DNA from: a virus
Length of the DNA stretch: 25,201 bases
Reading direction: 5' to 3' (one strand)
Virus record (IMG/VR): IMGVR_UViG_3300044617_002063
Span: 1-25,201 of that record
Below, one piece after another: positions 18,813-25,201 of the stretch (position 1 is its first letter; the number at the start of each line of letters is the position of its first letter). Below the pieces are notes generated by a model. That model saw only the letters and a program-made list of their open reading frames with translations. It was not told the DNA's origin and did not search any database. A program made the translations under genes and the position numbers.

Positions 18813-19513
18813 GTTTTTATACAATATAAAAGAGGTATATTCTTTGGACGTGTTTCTTCATCAACCCTAACAGACCCGTCAAAAAGTAAATCTGTTATAG
18901 GTCCTCCTGTAGCACGTGTGATTCCTACAGGGTTTGTAACAACATTAAGACTACCGGTACCTACCCCCTGATCTTCTGTATCGTTAACATCGTCTCTATA
19001 CCCGAATGTGTGTAAATGGCTCTGTATTGCGTCAGGATGCCTTACCCCGAAGCTTGCACTTTTTGATCCATCTGAATTCACTCCAAGCCCTCTTATAAAA
19101 TATCCTCGTAGATCAGGTAATTTTATTTTATTACCATTTGTCACGCGAAGACCGGAATCGTTTACTTTAAAACCAAAACTACTACTTGTAGAAAGATTAG
19201 CAGCGTCTCCAACATATATTGCTGCAACTAAGGTTGGATAGTTCGCTACATCAACAAGTTGTCCGTTACATTCTAACCACCCGTTAGGAGCAGTGGTTCT
19301 CGCAAAAGCCATAATGGCGCCTGAAGGAGTTGTTAAATTAAATTGTTGTAATATAGAATCTCTAGAACTTTTTAAATTTAAAATTTCACTATCAAAATAA
19401 GCAAAATTTGCATTAATAACGTTAAGAGAATCCCCAAGACACCACTCCCGAAATATATTGTACGGTACACCCGGGTAAGGCGGAGACGGTAATGTAGTTG
19501 TATTAGTTAGCAT
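18809..19513 (-). CDS. Tail-collar domain protein, short-tail-fibre-like (234 aa)
   Basis: The phage tail collar domain is visible at about residues 64-99 (SGAIMAFARTTAPNGWLECN, then GQLVDVANYPTLVAAI) and continues with IKLPDLRGYFIRG near 127-140. A His-x-His pair (QSHLHTF) near residue 165 resembles the metal-binding HxH of T4 gp12 and gp37 tips. The C-terminus (EETRPKNIPLLYCIK) is the typical end of this family. In T4, gp12 forms the short tail fibres that anchor the baseplate irreversibly to the cell. This protein is less than half the length of gp12 (527 aa) and has only a short N-terminal part, so it may be a minimal tip that attaches through a partner. It follows the 166-aa gene by 17 nt and converges on the 182-aa gene. 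Confidence 0.85.
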   Translation of the reverse strand: MLTNTTTLPSPPYPGVPYNIFREWCLGDSLNVINANFAYFDSEILNLKSSRDSILQQFNLTTPSGAIMAFARTTAPNGWLECNGQLVDVANYPTLVAAIYVGDAANLSTSSSFGFKVNDSGLRVTNGNKIKLPDLRGYFIRGLGVNSDGSKSASFGVRHPDAIQSHLHTFGYRDDVNDTEDQGVGTGSLNVVTNPVGITRATGGPITDLLFDGSVRVDEETRPKNIPLLYCIKT

Positions 19514-19527
19514 TTATGTAGTAAATA

Positions 19528-19535
19528 TATTTATT
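19528..19535 (-). promoter_or_regulatory. Late-promoter-like octamer AATAAATA before the tail-collar gene
   Basis: It matches T4 late consensus at 7 of 8 positions and lies 14 nt before the ATG at 19513, overlapping the end of the upstream 166-aa gene. The spacing is a little longer than at the best sites. Confidence 0.35.
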
Positions 19536-20031
19536 CGCTTTTATCGGGTATTAAAACTATATCGTTTTCTTCAATTTCTATGGTTTTTTCTGGTAGTATT
19601 AGTTTTTTAAGCACTTCTTCCCTCGAAGCGACAACCACATTTGTATTATTTACGATATTACTTTGAGGTAGAAGTCTAGCAATTTCTTTGCGGTTTTCAA
19701 GTTCAAGTACTTTCAGCTCTTTTGCAGCTTCATTTTTCTTTTTGAGAAGAGCCATTTTGTTTAATGCTTCAATTGCCCCTGTAGTAGAATTAATAAGATT
19801 TGCAAGGGCATCTATTTCGTCAGGGTTTTGCCCTTGTATTATATATTCTTTTAAATCTGCAACTGTTTCTAAACCAGTGTTTATTAATTCTTCAGAGCTT
19901 TTAATTACAAATTCTGTTATATTATCTTCTGTAACTTCAACACTTTTAACTCTAGGTTTACTTTCTTGAGTTGCTGGTGTGTAATTAAAACTTGAAAGCT
20001 CGTCAAGTAGGGTGTCAATACTTTCGTTCAT
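19531..20031 (-). CDS. Candidate terminase small subunit, T4 gp16-like (166 aa)
   Basis: The protein is acidic at both ends and helical in the centre. There is a long helical block at about residues 30-118 (LANLINSTTGAIEALNKMAL, then K-K-K-N-E-A-A-K-E-L-K) and a short beta segment NIVNNTNVVVASREEVLKKL. This layout, a central coiled-coil followed by an N-x-T-x-V-x-x-x-S-x-x-E-L-like segment, recalls T4 gp16 (164 aa), where NIQNATVFMGSPTELM follows the helical core. gp16 binds DNA ends and stimulates the large terminase gp17 during packaging. The length agrees, but sequence identity is low and I rate this as plausible rather than proven. No large terminase lies in the window. TATAAGTA 11 nt upstream supports the ATG. 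Confidence 0.55.
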   Translation of the reverse strand: MNESIDTLLDELSSFNYTPATQESKPRVKSVEVTEDNITEFVIKSSEELINTGLETVADLKEYIIQGQNPDEIDALANLINSTTGAIEALNKMALLKKKNEAAKELKVLELENRKEIARLLPQSNIVNNTNVVVASREEVLKKLILPEKTIEIEENDIVLIPDKSE

Positions 20032-20042
20032 GTATAATAATA

Positions 20043-20050
20043 TACTTATA
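20043..20050 (-). promoter_or_regulatory. Late-promoter-like octamer TATAAGTA before the gp16-like gene
   Basis: It matches T4 late consensus TATAAATA at 7 of 8 positions, exactly 11 nt before the ATG at 20031. It shares the 63-bp divergent gap with the sigma70-like promoter of the replication operon on the other strand. Confidence 0.5.
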
Positions 20051-20058
20051 TTCCTTGC

Positions 20059-20086
20059 TTGAAATAGTCTCTTTTTTATATATACT
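20059..20086 (+). promoter_or_regulatory. Sigma70-like promoter of the dUTPase/clamp-loader operon
   Basis: TTGAAA (20059-20064) and TATACT (20081-20086) are 16 nt apart, each 5 of 6 against the bacterial consensus. The expected start point falls at about 20093, immediately before the ATG at 20095. A TATATATA octamer (20077-20084) in the same place also sits 10 nt before this ATG, so a late-type promoter is an alternative reading. Confidence 0.45.
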
Positions 20087-20094
20087 CAGCATAT

Positions 20095-20253
20095 ATGAGT
20101 ATAACAATTCAAACACCAGAAGGAGCATATATTATTCCATCTGAAAAATATTTACAATTTATCGCGTGGTTAAATCAACATGCTATTAAAACCGTACAGC
20201 AAATTAGAGAAATACAGCAACCTCAACCGCAATCAATTCTACTTAATGAATAA
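20095..20253 (+). CDS. Small ORF leading the dUTPase operon (52 aa)
   Basis: An open frame of 52 codons starts MSITIQTPEGAYIIPSEKYL and ends QPQPQSILLNE. It starts about 9 nt after a promoter-like -10 box and ends 1 nt before the dUTPase ATG, so it looks like a real first cistron coupled to dut. The sequence is a short beta-turn start, one amphipathic helix and a Gln/Pro-rich tail. I recognise no family. Its position next to nucleotide and replication genes hints at an early function, by context only. Confidence 0.6.
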   Translation: MSITIQTPEGAYIIPSEKYLQFIAWLNQHAIKTVQQIREIQQPQPQSILLNE

Positions 20254-20254
20254 T

Positions 20255-20695
20255 ATGATAGAAGTAAAATTCGTAAAAACTCACCCTGATGCAGTGCTAC
20301 CTATCCAAAACCACTGTCATGCCTTAACAGGAGATAGTGGTCTAGATGTTACTGCAGTTGAAAATATATTAGTACCTGCAAAATCAGGTTGTATGGTGAA
20401 TGTAGGCTTACAATTAGGGTATATTACACCTGGTTACTGGATAAGAGTTGAAAGTCGTTCAGGTTTACAGTTTAAGCATAATATTTCTGCTTTTAACGGT
20501 ATAATCGATAACCCTTACAGAGGGGACATGGGGGTGAGACTTATAAATAACTCAGACATTGATTATAAAATACAAAAAGGGGATAGAGTTGCGCAGTTTG
20601 TTATTTACCCGCTTATAGCAGCATCAACGTCTTTTATAGATGTTGCTACTCAAACTGAACGCGGCTCAAAAGGATTCGGATCTTCAGGTAGATAA
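20255..20695 (+). CDS. dut: dUTP diphosphatase (dUTPase), 146 aa
   Basis: All five motifs of the trimeric dUTPase family are present in order: DSGLDV near residue 27, RSGL near 68, GIIDNPYRGDMGVRL near 82-96 with the catalytic Asp and the Tyr that selects deoxyribose, GDRVAQ near 109, and the Gly-rich P-loop-like RGSKGFGSSG near 136-145. The enzyme hydrolyses dUTP to dUMP and pyrophosphate, which keeps uracil out of phage DNA and feeds dTMP synthesis. I chose ATG 20255 (MIEVKF), 1 nt after the stop of the 52-aa ORF. An ATG at 20246 would add three residues. The clamp-loader gene follows 10 nt downstream. Length and motifs are typical for an active enzyme. Confidence 0.96.
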   Translation: MIEVKFVKTHPDAVLPIQNHCHALTGDSGLDVTAVENILVPAKSGCMVNVGLQLGYITPGYWIRVESRSGLQFKHNISAFNGIIDNPYRGDMGVRLINNSDIDYKIQKGDRVAQFVIYPLIAASTSFIDVATQTERGSKGFGSSGR

Positions 20696-20705
20696 TATTA
20701 AAAAT

Positions 20706-21620
20706 ATGTTTGAAAACTTATGGGTTGAAAAATATCGACCTAAAACACTTCAAGATATCGTATTATCTGTTAAAGATTTAAATTTTTTTCTTTCTTTAAA
20801 AGAAAAAAACGAGATACCGAATCTATTGTTTGCTGGTTCACCGGGTACCGGTAAAACTAGTCTCGCAAAAATTATCGTAAACCATATACTTGACTGTCAA
20901 TATCTATACATAAACGCATCAGATGAGAACGGTATCGATACAATTCGATCGAAGGTGTTAGGGTTTTCGCAAACAAAATCATTTGATGGAGCGCAAAAAG
21001 TTGTATTATTAGATGAAGCAGACTCAATATCTCTTGAAGGGTCAAAAGCTTTACGAAACGTAATTGAAGAATATAGTAGTAATACGCGATTTATATTTAC
21101 TTGTAATTATCTTTTTAAAATAATACCTGCTTTACAATCTCGGTGCCAAATATTCAATCTCACCCCACCTTTGGAAGGTGTAATAGCGCGGGTGATATAT
21201 ATCCTTAAGCAAGAAAACATTTCGGTACCAGATACAGAAAAGAGCAAACTCATCACACTTATACGTAATAGTTATCCTGATTTACGCAGAATAATTAATG
21301 ATATACAAAAATACTCATTTACGGGGGAATTACGCATTGACGATACAAGTGTTAAGAATATTGCTAATAAGGTTATAGAAAAAATAAAAATAAATTGTGA
21401 TCCCTGTGAGCTTCGCCGCTTTGTAATTGAAAGAGAGCAAGAATTTTCTGGTAATTTTTTACAACTTTTAAAGGAAATGTTTGAAGTGGTGTTTAATAAA
21501 CAGCAACCTCAAGCTGAAAAATCTAAAGCGTTACTTACAATTTCTGAAGGTATGTATAAAGACGCCTTAGTGACTGATAAAGAAATTAATTGGTTTAGTA
21601 CGTGTTTAAAACTATACTAA
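20706..21620 (+). CDS. gp44: Sliding-clamp loader ATPase subunit, T4 gp44/RFC-small-like (304 aa)
   Basis: The N-terminus WVEKYRPKTLQDIVL is the RFC-box signature of clamp loaders. AAA+ motifs follow: Walker A GSPGTGKTS (about residues 44-52), the SFDGAQKVVLLDEADS Walker B region (about 92-107), sensor 1 FIFTCNY, and the SRC motif (LQSRCQIF, about 144-151) whose Arg acts as the arginine finger on the neighbouring subunit. A lid helix and a C-terminal collar domain follow. Like T4 gp44 (319 aa) it should form a tetramer that, with a gp62-type partner, opens the polymerase clamp on primed DNA. No gp62 or clamp gene is in the window. I chose ATG 20706 because longer frames run through the dUTPase coding region. 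The stop overlaps the convergent 89-aa gene by 4 nt. Confidence 0.94.
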   Translation: MFENLWVEKYRPKTLQDIVLSVKDLNFFLSLKEKNEIPNLLFAGSPGTGKTSLAKIIVNHILDCQYLYINASDENGIDTIRSKVLGFSQTKSFDGAQKVVLLDEADSISLEGSKALRNVIEEYSSNTRFIFTCNYLFKIIPALQSRCQIFNLTPPLEGVIARVIYILKQENISVPDTEKSKLITLIRNSYPDLRRIINDIQKYSFTGELRIDDTSVKNIANKVIEKIKINCDPCELRRFVIEREQEFSGNFLQLLKEMFEVVFNKQQPQAEKSKALLTISEGMYKDALVTDKEINWFSTCLKLY

Positions 21621-21886
21621 CGACCACAGCATCTTCTAACTGGTTGTTCAGTGTTTTGAGGTGCCGTGTATGTTGTAGTATTACTAATTGTTTGCGGGGT
21701 GTATGTATTGTTAATACCTGGTGTCTCGTTGTTTTGATTTTGCAAAAAATTATTAACATCGATAACCGCATCTGCATGACTTGCGTGAGAAATGGTACGA
21801 TAAATTAATTGTTGACTGTTATTATCCGTTACAGCGCCATAAAACCTGTCATTAACTTTTTCGATAGAAGTAAAATAGCTTTTCAT
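21617..21886 (-). CDS. Small protein of unknown function at the end of the tail operon (89 aa)
   Basis: The N-terminal half is ordered-looking (YFTSIEKVNDRFYGAVTDNN, then a helix HASHADAVIDVNNFLQNQ). The C-terminal half is Asn/Thr/Gln-rich and probably disordered, ending RRCCGR. There is no signal peptide or membrane helix, and I recognise no family. It begins 10 nt after the hub-candidate stop, on the same strand, and its stop codon overlaps the clamp-loader stop by 4 nt. A GATAAGTA octamer 11 nt before the ATG may give it its own late transcript. Confidence 0.65.
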   Translation of the reverse strand: MKSYFTSIEKVNDRFYGAVTDNNSQQLIYRTISHASHADAVIDVNNFLQNQNNETPGINNTYTPQTISNTTTYTAPQNTEQPVRRCCGR

Positions 21887-21896
21887 ATATCAAAGA

Positions 21897-23633
21897 TTAC
21901 TTATCTATTGTGCCCTCAAATTCTACAGGTAAAGTATCAAATCTATGTACTTTAACTGCGGTAATATCGTTATAATACCACTCACCTTCAAAAACATGCT
22001 TTAAACATATTATAAACCATTGTCCATACAGTTTATCATTATAAACTGAAGATTCAACTCCTTCAGTTCTATCAATAGCAATAAACCTTCCGACTTGACG
22101 ACACGGTAACCCTAAAGTTCGAAAATGTATACAAGCGTTTTGAAAGACCCCTGTGTATATTAATTTTTGTATACCGTTTCCTTGTCGTAAAATAGGATCT
22201 TCTCCGTAAAGAGAATAAGTAGGGGTAAGACTTAAATCTTTTTTATCTTTATCTAGAGTAATTAAAAATAATTTTTCAAGGTCCGCTCCGTCGTTTTTAT
22301 AGACATGAGTAATGTATTGTTTAGCTATAAATTCTCTGGTTTTTTTTACAGTGTTATTTTCAAATTCAATATTAAACTTTCGTTCTGAAAAGTTAAAAGA
22401 ATGTACCGGTCTAGTTCGAAAAACATTCGAATTAATAAAAGGTGAAATATCAACAAAGCGATAATTAGAAATTATATTATGTCTTGCTGATTTTATATCT
22501 ATTTTTGGGTTACCGTCGTTGGTTGGTCCTCTTTTTTTCTTATTAGCGCTAGGTTTATCGTCACCATATCCCTGTAAAAACATATGTTCAATCTGCAAAG
22601 GTCCTGGAGAATCTGCTCCACTACCGGCTTGTTTAAAAAACCATGTAAGAGGTCTTAGTGTAAAATACCCAATATCATTCGGGGTTGGTCCTTTTTCAAT
22701 TGTTAAAATACTGTAATCATGAATACCAACAGCAGAATCTCCTGAAAATTTTTCATTACTAGCATGATAGCTATGCACGTAGTTTAATGCTTCATAAGCT
22801 GTAGCATAAGCTGGTGCTGTATAGAATATCTTAGTAGCTCCTTCTTCCCATTCATCCCCTGTACCGACAAGCTGTTTAACATTTAAACTTAAATCACTAA
22901 TACTTTTTTCAATAATTTCTTTTACAGCCATACCGGTGGGTATAGAATTATCTGCTTCACTAAATGAGGTCTTTGGCGCTAAATCCGATAACGCTGTAGA
23001 ATACTCAATTAAATTTGAATTCATTTTTTGAAACCTTATATCGTGAAAATAAATTTTTAAACATTTAGTATCAGCTGCAGCAGCTCCTGTGGCTCCAGGC
23101 ATACTATCGATGTCCTCAATTTCTGTAATTGAAAACAGATATGTTAATGACCAAAATTTATCGGACTCGTCTATATTATATCCACCGTATTTAGAGGTAC
23201 CGGTCTTAGTAAAATTCGATGAATCATCTATAGTTGGTGTTATTTTTATCTTTAATAAATCGTTTCCGTCACATCTAAACACATAACTACCATTTTGCTC
23301 TGGTGTTTGATTTGCTTGTTTAAGGGCTTGATTGCTTGTTTTATTTAAAAACGCTACAGGGTCAGCAATACCTCTCGATATGGACGGAAAAATATTGCTA
23401 TTGTTACCTGTTTTTGAATCTTGCCCATCTAAAATTGCGTGCGGTACATATAAAAACGTCATTGAGCCGCGTGTTACCCAATCGGAAAGATCGCTTTCAA
23501 TAGTTAAATTAATAATAGCGTTTGGGTTAATAGGGAATCGACGTAATTCTGAATCTCCGTTACTATTATCTAAATAGATTTCAACATTATGACGAAGCTG
23601 GTTGTATTTTGTATTAACAGGGGTACCGGCCAT
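21897..23633 (-). CDS. Baseplate hub candidate, gp27/gpD-like (578 aa)
   Basis: The sequence reads as a beta-rich tail protein. The N-terminus has a strand pattern common in tail hub proteins (NLTIESDLSDWVTRGSMTFL), and the C-terminus ends with a segment typical of gp27/gpD-type hubs (KLYGQWFIICLKHVFEGEWY, then Y-N-D-I-T-A-V-K-V-H-R-F). Its place directly after the gp53-like gene in a tail cluster supports this. gp27-type hubs form the trimeric adaptor between the six-fold tube and the spike. No lysozyme domain is present, unlike T4 gp5, so any spike enzyme must be elsewhere. Residues of about 350-390 are Lys/Asn-rich and may be a loop. The hub call is inference from pattern and order; a virion structural role is firmer. 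The gene starts 6 nt after the gp53-like stop. Confidence 0.65.
   Translation of the reverse strand: MAGTPVNTKYNQLRHNVEIYLDNSNGDSELRRFPINPNAIINLTIESDLSDWVTRGSMTFLYVPHAILDGQDSKTGNNSNIFPSISRGIADPVAFLNKTSNQALKQANQTPEQNGSYVFRCDGNDLLKIKITPTIDDSSNFTKTGTSKYGGYNIDESDKFWSLTYLFSITEIEDIDSMPGATGAAAADTKCLKIYFHDIRFQKMNSNLIEYSTALSDLAPKTSFSEADNSIPTGMAVKEIIEKSISDLSLNVKQLVGTGDEWEEGATKIFYTAPAYATAYEALNYVHSYHASNEKFSGDSAVGIHDYSILTIEKGPTPNDIGYFTLRPLTWFFKQAGSGADSPGPLQIEHMFLQGYGDDKPSANKKKRGPTNDGNPKIDIKSARHNIISNYRFVDISPFINSNVFRTRPVHSFNFSERKFNIEFENNTVKKTREFIAKQYITHVYKNDGADLEKLFLITLDKDKKDLSLTPTYSLYGEDPILRQGNGIQKLIYTGVFQNACIHFRTLGLPCRQVGRFIAIDRTEGVESSVYNDKLYGQWFIICLKHVFEGEWYYNDITAVKVHRFDTLPVEFEGTIDK
21898..21905 (-). promoter_or_regulatory. 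Late-promoter-like octamer GATAAGTA before the 89-aa gene
   Basis: It matches the T4 late consensus at 6 of 8 positions but has the same 11-nt spacing to the ATG (21886) as the TATAAATA and TATAAGTA sites. It overlaps the stop codon of the upstream hub candidate. Confidence 0.35.
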
Positions 23634-23639
23634 AAAAAA

Positions 23640-23993
23640 TTAATTATCGGGGGAAGTTAGTTGGTTTAATACTAATTTAACTACTTCAAGTTTATATATC
23701 TTAAGATTCGTGCCAGGTTGAGGTATTCGGGTCGGATCTAAGATATTATTTGCGCCAGTAATCACCCACCACAAGTTTGGAGTGTTGTACGCAAAGTATG
23801 AAATATTAGGCCAGGTGTCTTGGTATTTAACAGTGTAGGTGTTGTAATACCCTTCTGGTAAATTATTTGGTAATTCAACGGTTTGTAGTAAATTATAAAA
23901 ATGTATACCATTCTTATCCTTATACACATTAAATATGTTTTCGAGGTTTTCAGATTTTAATTTTTGTAAAGTAACTATTTGATTTTGTTTCAT
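23640..23993 (-). CDS. gp53: Baseplate wedge protein gp53-like with LysM-like fold (117 aa)
   Basis: Residues of about 52-103 contain YTVKYQDTWPNISYFAYNTP, NLWWVITGANNI and IPQPGTNLKIYK. This is the LysM/tail-protein-X type pattern of T4 gp53 and its relatives: Y-T-V, D-T-W, a helix with LWW, then a P-G-T-x-L-x-I strand. In T4, gp53 clamps neighbouring wedges around the hub when the baseplate dome assembles. T4 gp53 is longer (196 aa), so this is a compact version. The ATG lies 1 nt after the stop of the 349-aa gene, which suggests translational re-initiation, and there is no Shine-Dalgarno site. Confidence 0.8.
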   Translation of the reverse strand: MKQNQIVTLQKLKSENLENIFNVYKDKNGIHFYNLLQTVELPNNLPEGYYNTYTVKYQDTWPNISYFAYNTPNLWWVITGANNILDPTRIPQPGTNLKIYKLEVVKLVLNQLTSPDN

Positions 23994-23994
23994 A

Positions 23995-25044
23995 TTAACT
24001 TGTTTTTACAATTTCAGTATAAACTTTTGATTTATTAATTTGCTGAAATAAATTTTTACTTGGTAAAGTAAGATCTGTTAAGCTAATATTAACTTCATAA
24101 GCGTCTGGTACTACCGCGGACATATCACCGTCTGTACCTTTTGTTTTCATTGTTCTCATATTACCTCTATTATACACGGTAATATCTGTAACACACGCAG
24201 CATAACTGTAATGTTGCCCAGGTACGAGTACCTCGTAAAAAACTGGTGGTAAGCTTGTTACATAGTCTCTTTTGTTATAAAGGTTTTGATTAACGAGCAA
24301 AACACATAAATCTCTATTTATCTTCCAATCATCTGGATTAAATGTGTTAAACAACGGAAATTTAACTTCAAAAGTACGTGGTGTATGACTTCCCCACATT
24401 TTTGGTTTATCGGTTGGACTCGTGATTGGATATCCCCCTAAAACATCTAAACCAGTTTTACCCCAATCAGTTACCCTACCTGCCCACTTTGACATCCAAT
24501 CTCCTGCGCCGGGTGTAATTGCATTAGCCGTATCCGCAATACCAGATCCTATATTTTTTAAATTATCTATATCTTTCCAAGGATCAGACCTAACGTTAAA
24601 ATTAATTTCAGAAAAAAACGGTAACTGATATACAAACCCTGTAGGTTTATCTTTTGGAAATAACCAATGGTATGCCTCTAAACTATCAAACTGCCCGCCT
24701 ACCCCGAGGCTTTCAGCTAAACCAAATGTTAACGTATTAACAATACCTCCTACTTGACCTGTAACGCTTCTACCAACATCTCGTAAAAATCTTAATGCAG
24801 AACTTAAAATTTTACCTTCATTAACTTCAAACTCTTTTAAAATAATTACAGGTGCCTCACTTTTTGTTGGTCGGGGGCTTAAAGACCATGTAAAGTGATT
24901 TACAACATCAATAAAACCGCCTTTATTACCCGGGCTAAACATCGAAGCAAGGCTCATCTGTCCTTGCCCGAAACTACTATTTAAATCTTGCGAGCGATTT
25001 ACAAATAAACCACTCTGAGATTGAATATCTTGTTTTTCAGCCAT
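23995..25044 (-). CDS. Tail tube/baseplate junction protein candidate, gp48/gp54-like (349 aa)
   Basis: Near the N-terminus FTWSLSPRPT resembles FTWDLTPRST of T4 gp48. A Gly/Ala-rich region follows (about residues 85-120), then a C-terminal beta-rich part: RTFEVKFPLFNTFNPDDWK, YAACVTDITVYNRGNMRTMK and VVPDAYEVNISLTDLTLPSK. The last segment has the strand pattern with which gp48/gp54-type tube-fold proteins end. gp48 and gp54 cap the baseplate and start tube growth in T4. The gp53-like and hub-like neighbours fit this job. Homology is inferred from motif resemblance, and another tube-fold protein cannot be excluded. The start is well supported: TATAAATA lies 11 nt upstream of the ATG. Confidence 0.62.
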   Translation of the reverse strand: MAEKQDIQSQSGLFVNRSQDLNSSFGQGQMSLASMFSPGNKGGFIDVVNHFTWSLSPRPTKSEAPVIILKEFEVNEGKILSSALRFLRDVGRSVTGQVGGIVNTLTFGLAESLGVGGQFDSLEAYHWLFPKDKPTGFVYQLPFFSEINFNVRSDPWKDIDNLKNIGSGIADTANAITPGAGDWMSKWAGRVTDWGKTGLDVLGGYPITSPTDKPKMWGSHTPRTFEVKFPLFNTFNPDDWKINRDLCVLLVNQNLYNKRDYVTSLPPVFYEVLVPGQHYSYAACVTDITVYNRGNMRTMKTKGTDGDMSAVVPDAYEVNISLTDLTLPSKNLFQQINKSKVYTEIVKTS

Positions 25045-25055
25045 AAGGTGTTAAA

Positions 25056-25063
25056 TATTTATA
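25056..25063 (-). promoter_or_regulatory. T4-type late promoter TATAAATA before the tail junction gene
   Basis: It is an exact match to the T4 late consensus on the minus strand, 11 nt before the ATG at 25044 and overlapping the stop codon of the preceding gene. T4 late transcripts begin about 6 nt after this box, so the predicted leader is only about 6 nt. Confidence 0.6.
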
Positions 25064-25201
25064 CATTAAACCTAGATCTAATCATACGAATAGGGTCAAT
25101 GTTTGAATTCGCTACTTGAGAAGCAGATTTTGTTGGTTGTTGAGCGGGTATTTGTTGCTTAACAACTAAAGGAGGGCTAGTTTGATTATTGCTATTTGAC
25201 A
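25059..25201 (-). CDS. C-terminal end of an upstream tail-cluster protein (partial)
   Basis: The frame is open from the right edge to TAA at 25059-25061: 47 codons, rich in Ser, Asn, Gln and Pro, ending NIDPIRMIRSRFNV. The first complete codons read SNSNNQTSPP and are preceded at the edge by TG, so if the next base outside is A this would be a complete 48-residue gene starting ATG. Otherwise it is the disordered tail of a longer protein. Function unknown. Confidence 0.55.
   Translation of the reverse strand, partial: SNSNNQTSPPLVVKQQIPAQQPTKSASQVANSNIDPIRMIRSRFNV

Noticed and set aside
18809-19513. Tail-collar gene as target of a diversity-generating retroelement
   Set aside because: No reverse transcriptase and no template-repeat copy of its 3' end is visible in the window.
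20180-20254. Upstream extension of dUTPase to an ATG at 20180
   Set aside because: It would overlap most of the 52-aa ORF and add residues outside the family. MIEVKF at 20255 matches the normal start.
20640-20705. Upstream extension of the clamp loader to an ATG at 20640
   Set aside because: The added part lies in the last dUTPase motif in another frame. MFENLWVEKYRP at 20706 matches the RFC-type N-terminus.
1-25201. tRNA genes, insertion sequences, integrase or attachment sites
   Set aside because: I saw no cloverleaf with a CCA end, no terminal inverted repeats with transposase, and no recombinase gene. Inspection by eye could miss a degenerate tRNA.

Overview
The window looks like part of the genome of a contractile-tailed phage distantly related to T4. 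It carries recognisable homologues of T4 baseplate wedge proteins gp6, gp25 and gp53, a gp27-like hub candidate, a gp12-like tail-collar protein, a gp44-type clamp-loader ATPase and a phage-type dUTPase. The DNA is AT-rich, genes are tightly packed (4-nt overlaps or gaps of a few bases), and almost no start codon is preceded by a Shine-Dalgarno sequence. No tRNA, rRNA, integrase, transposase or CRISPR array is visible. The host cannot be read from the sequence. The weak use of Shine-Dalgarno sites would fit Bacteroidota among others, but that is only inference.

Layout, left to right. Bases 1-7527 (minus strand) hold two very large modular adhesin-like proteins. The first runs off the left edge: PKD-like domains, a Cys/Trp-rich insert, a six-bladed NHL propeller, a Thr-Pro stalk, an LCCL-like domain and a second Thr-Pro stalk. 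The second has a small N-terminal domain, a stalk of about 400 residues with Thr at almost every other position, and C-terminal Ig/PKD-like and ConA/LamG-like regions. Bases 7579-18183 (minus) are the baseplate/fibre operon, read gp25-like, gp6-like, a PKD plus propeller protein (1086 aa), a 1527-aa structural protein, then a 140-aa protein. Bases 18264-18812 (plus) hold one conserved-looking gene of unknown function. Bases 18809-20031 (minus) hold the tail-collar protein and a candidate terminase small subunit. Bases 20095-21620 (plus) form a short nucleotide/replication operon: a 52-aa ORF, dUTPase, clamp loader. Bases 21617-25201 (minus) return to tail genes: an 89-aa protein, the hub candidate, gp53-like, a tube/baseplate-junction candidate, and the end of one more gene.

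The minus-strand genes would build the baseplate and its host-contact apparatus, and the plus-strand trio serves DNA synthesis. Elements resembling the T4 late promoter (TATAAATA) lie 10-11 nt before several start codons, which would give nearly leaderless late mRNAs. The replication trio also has a sigma70-like promoter. The most unusual content is the set of Thr-Pro-stalked adhesins, particularly the LCCL-like domain held between two stalks. There is no gene-free stretch longer than 300 bases.
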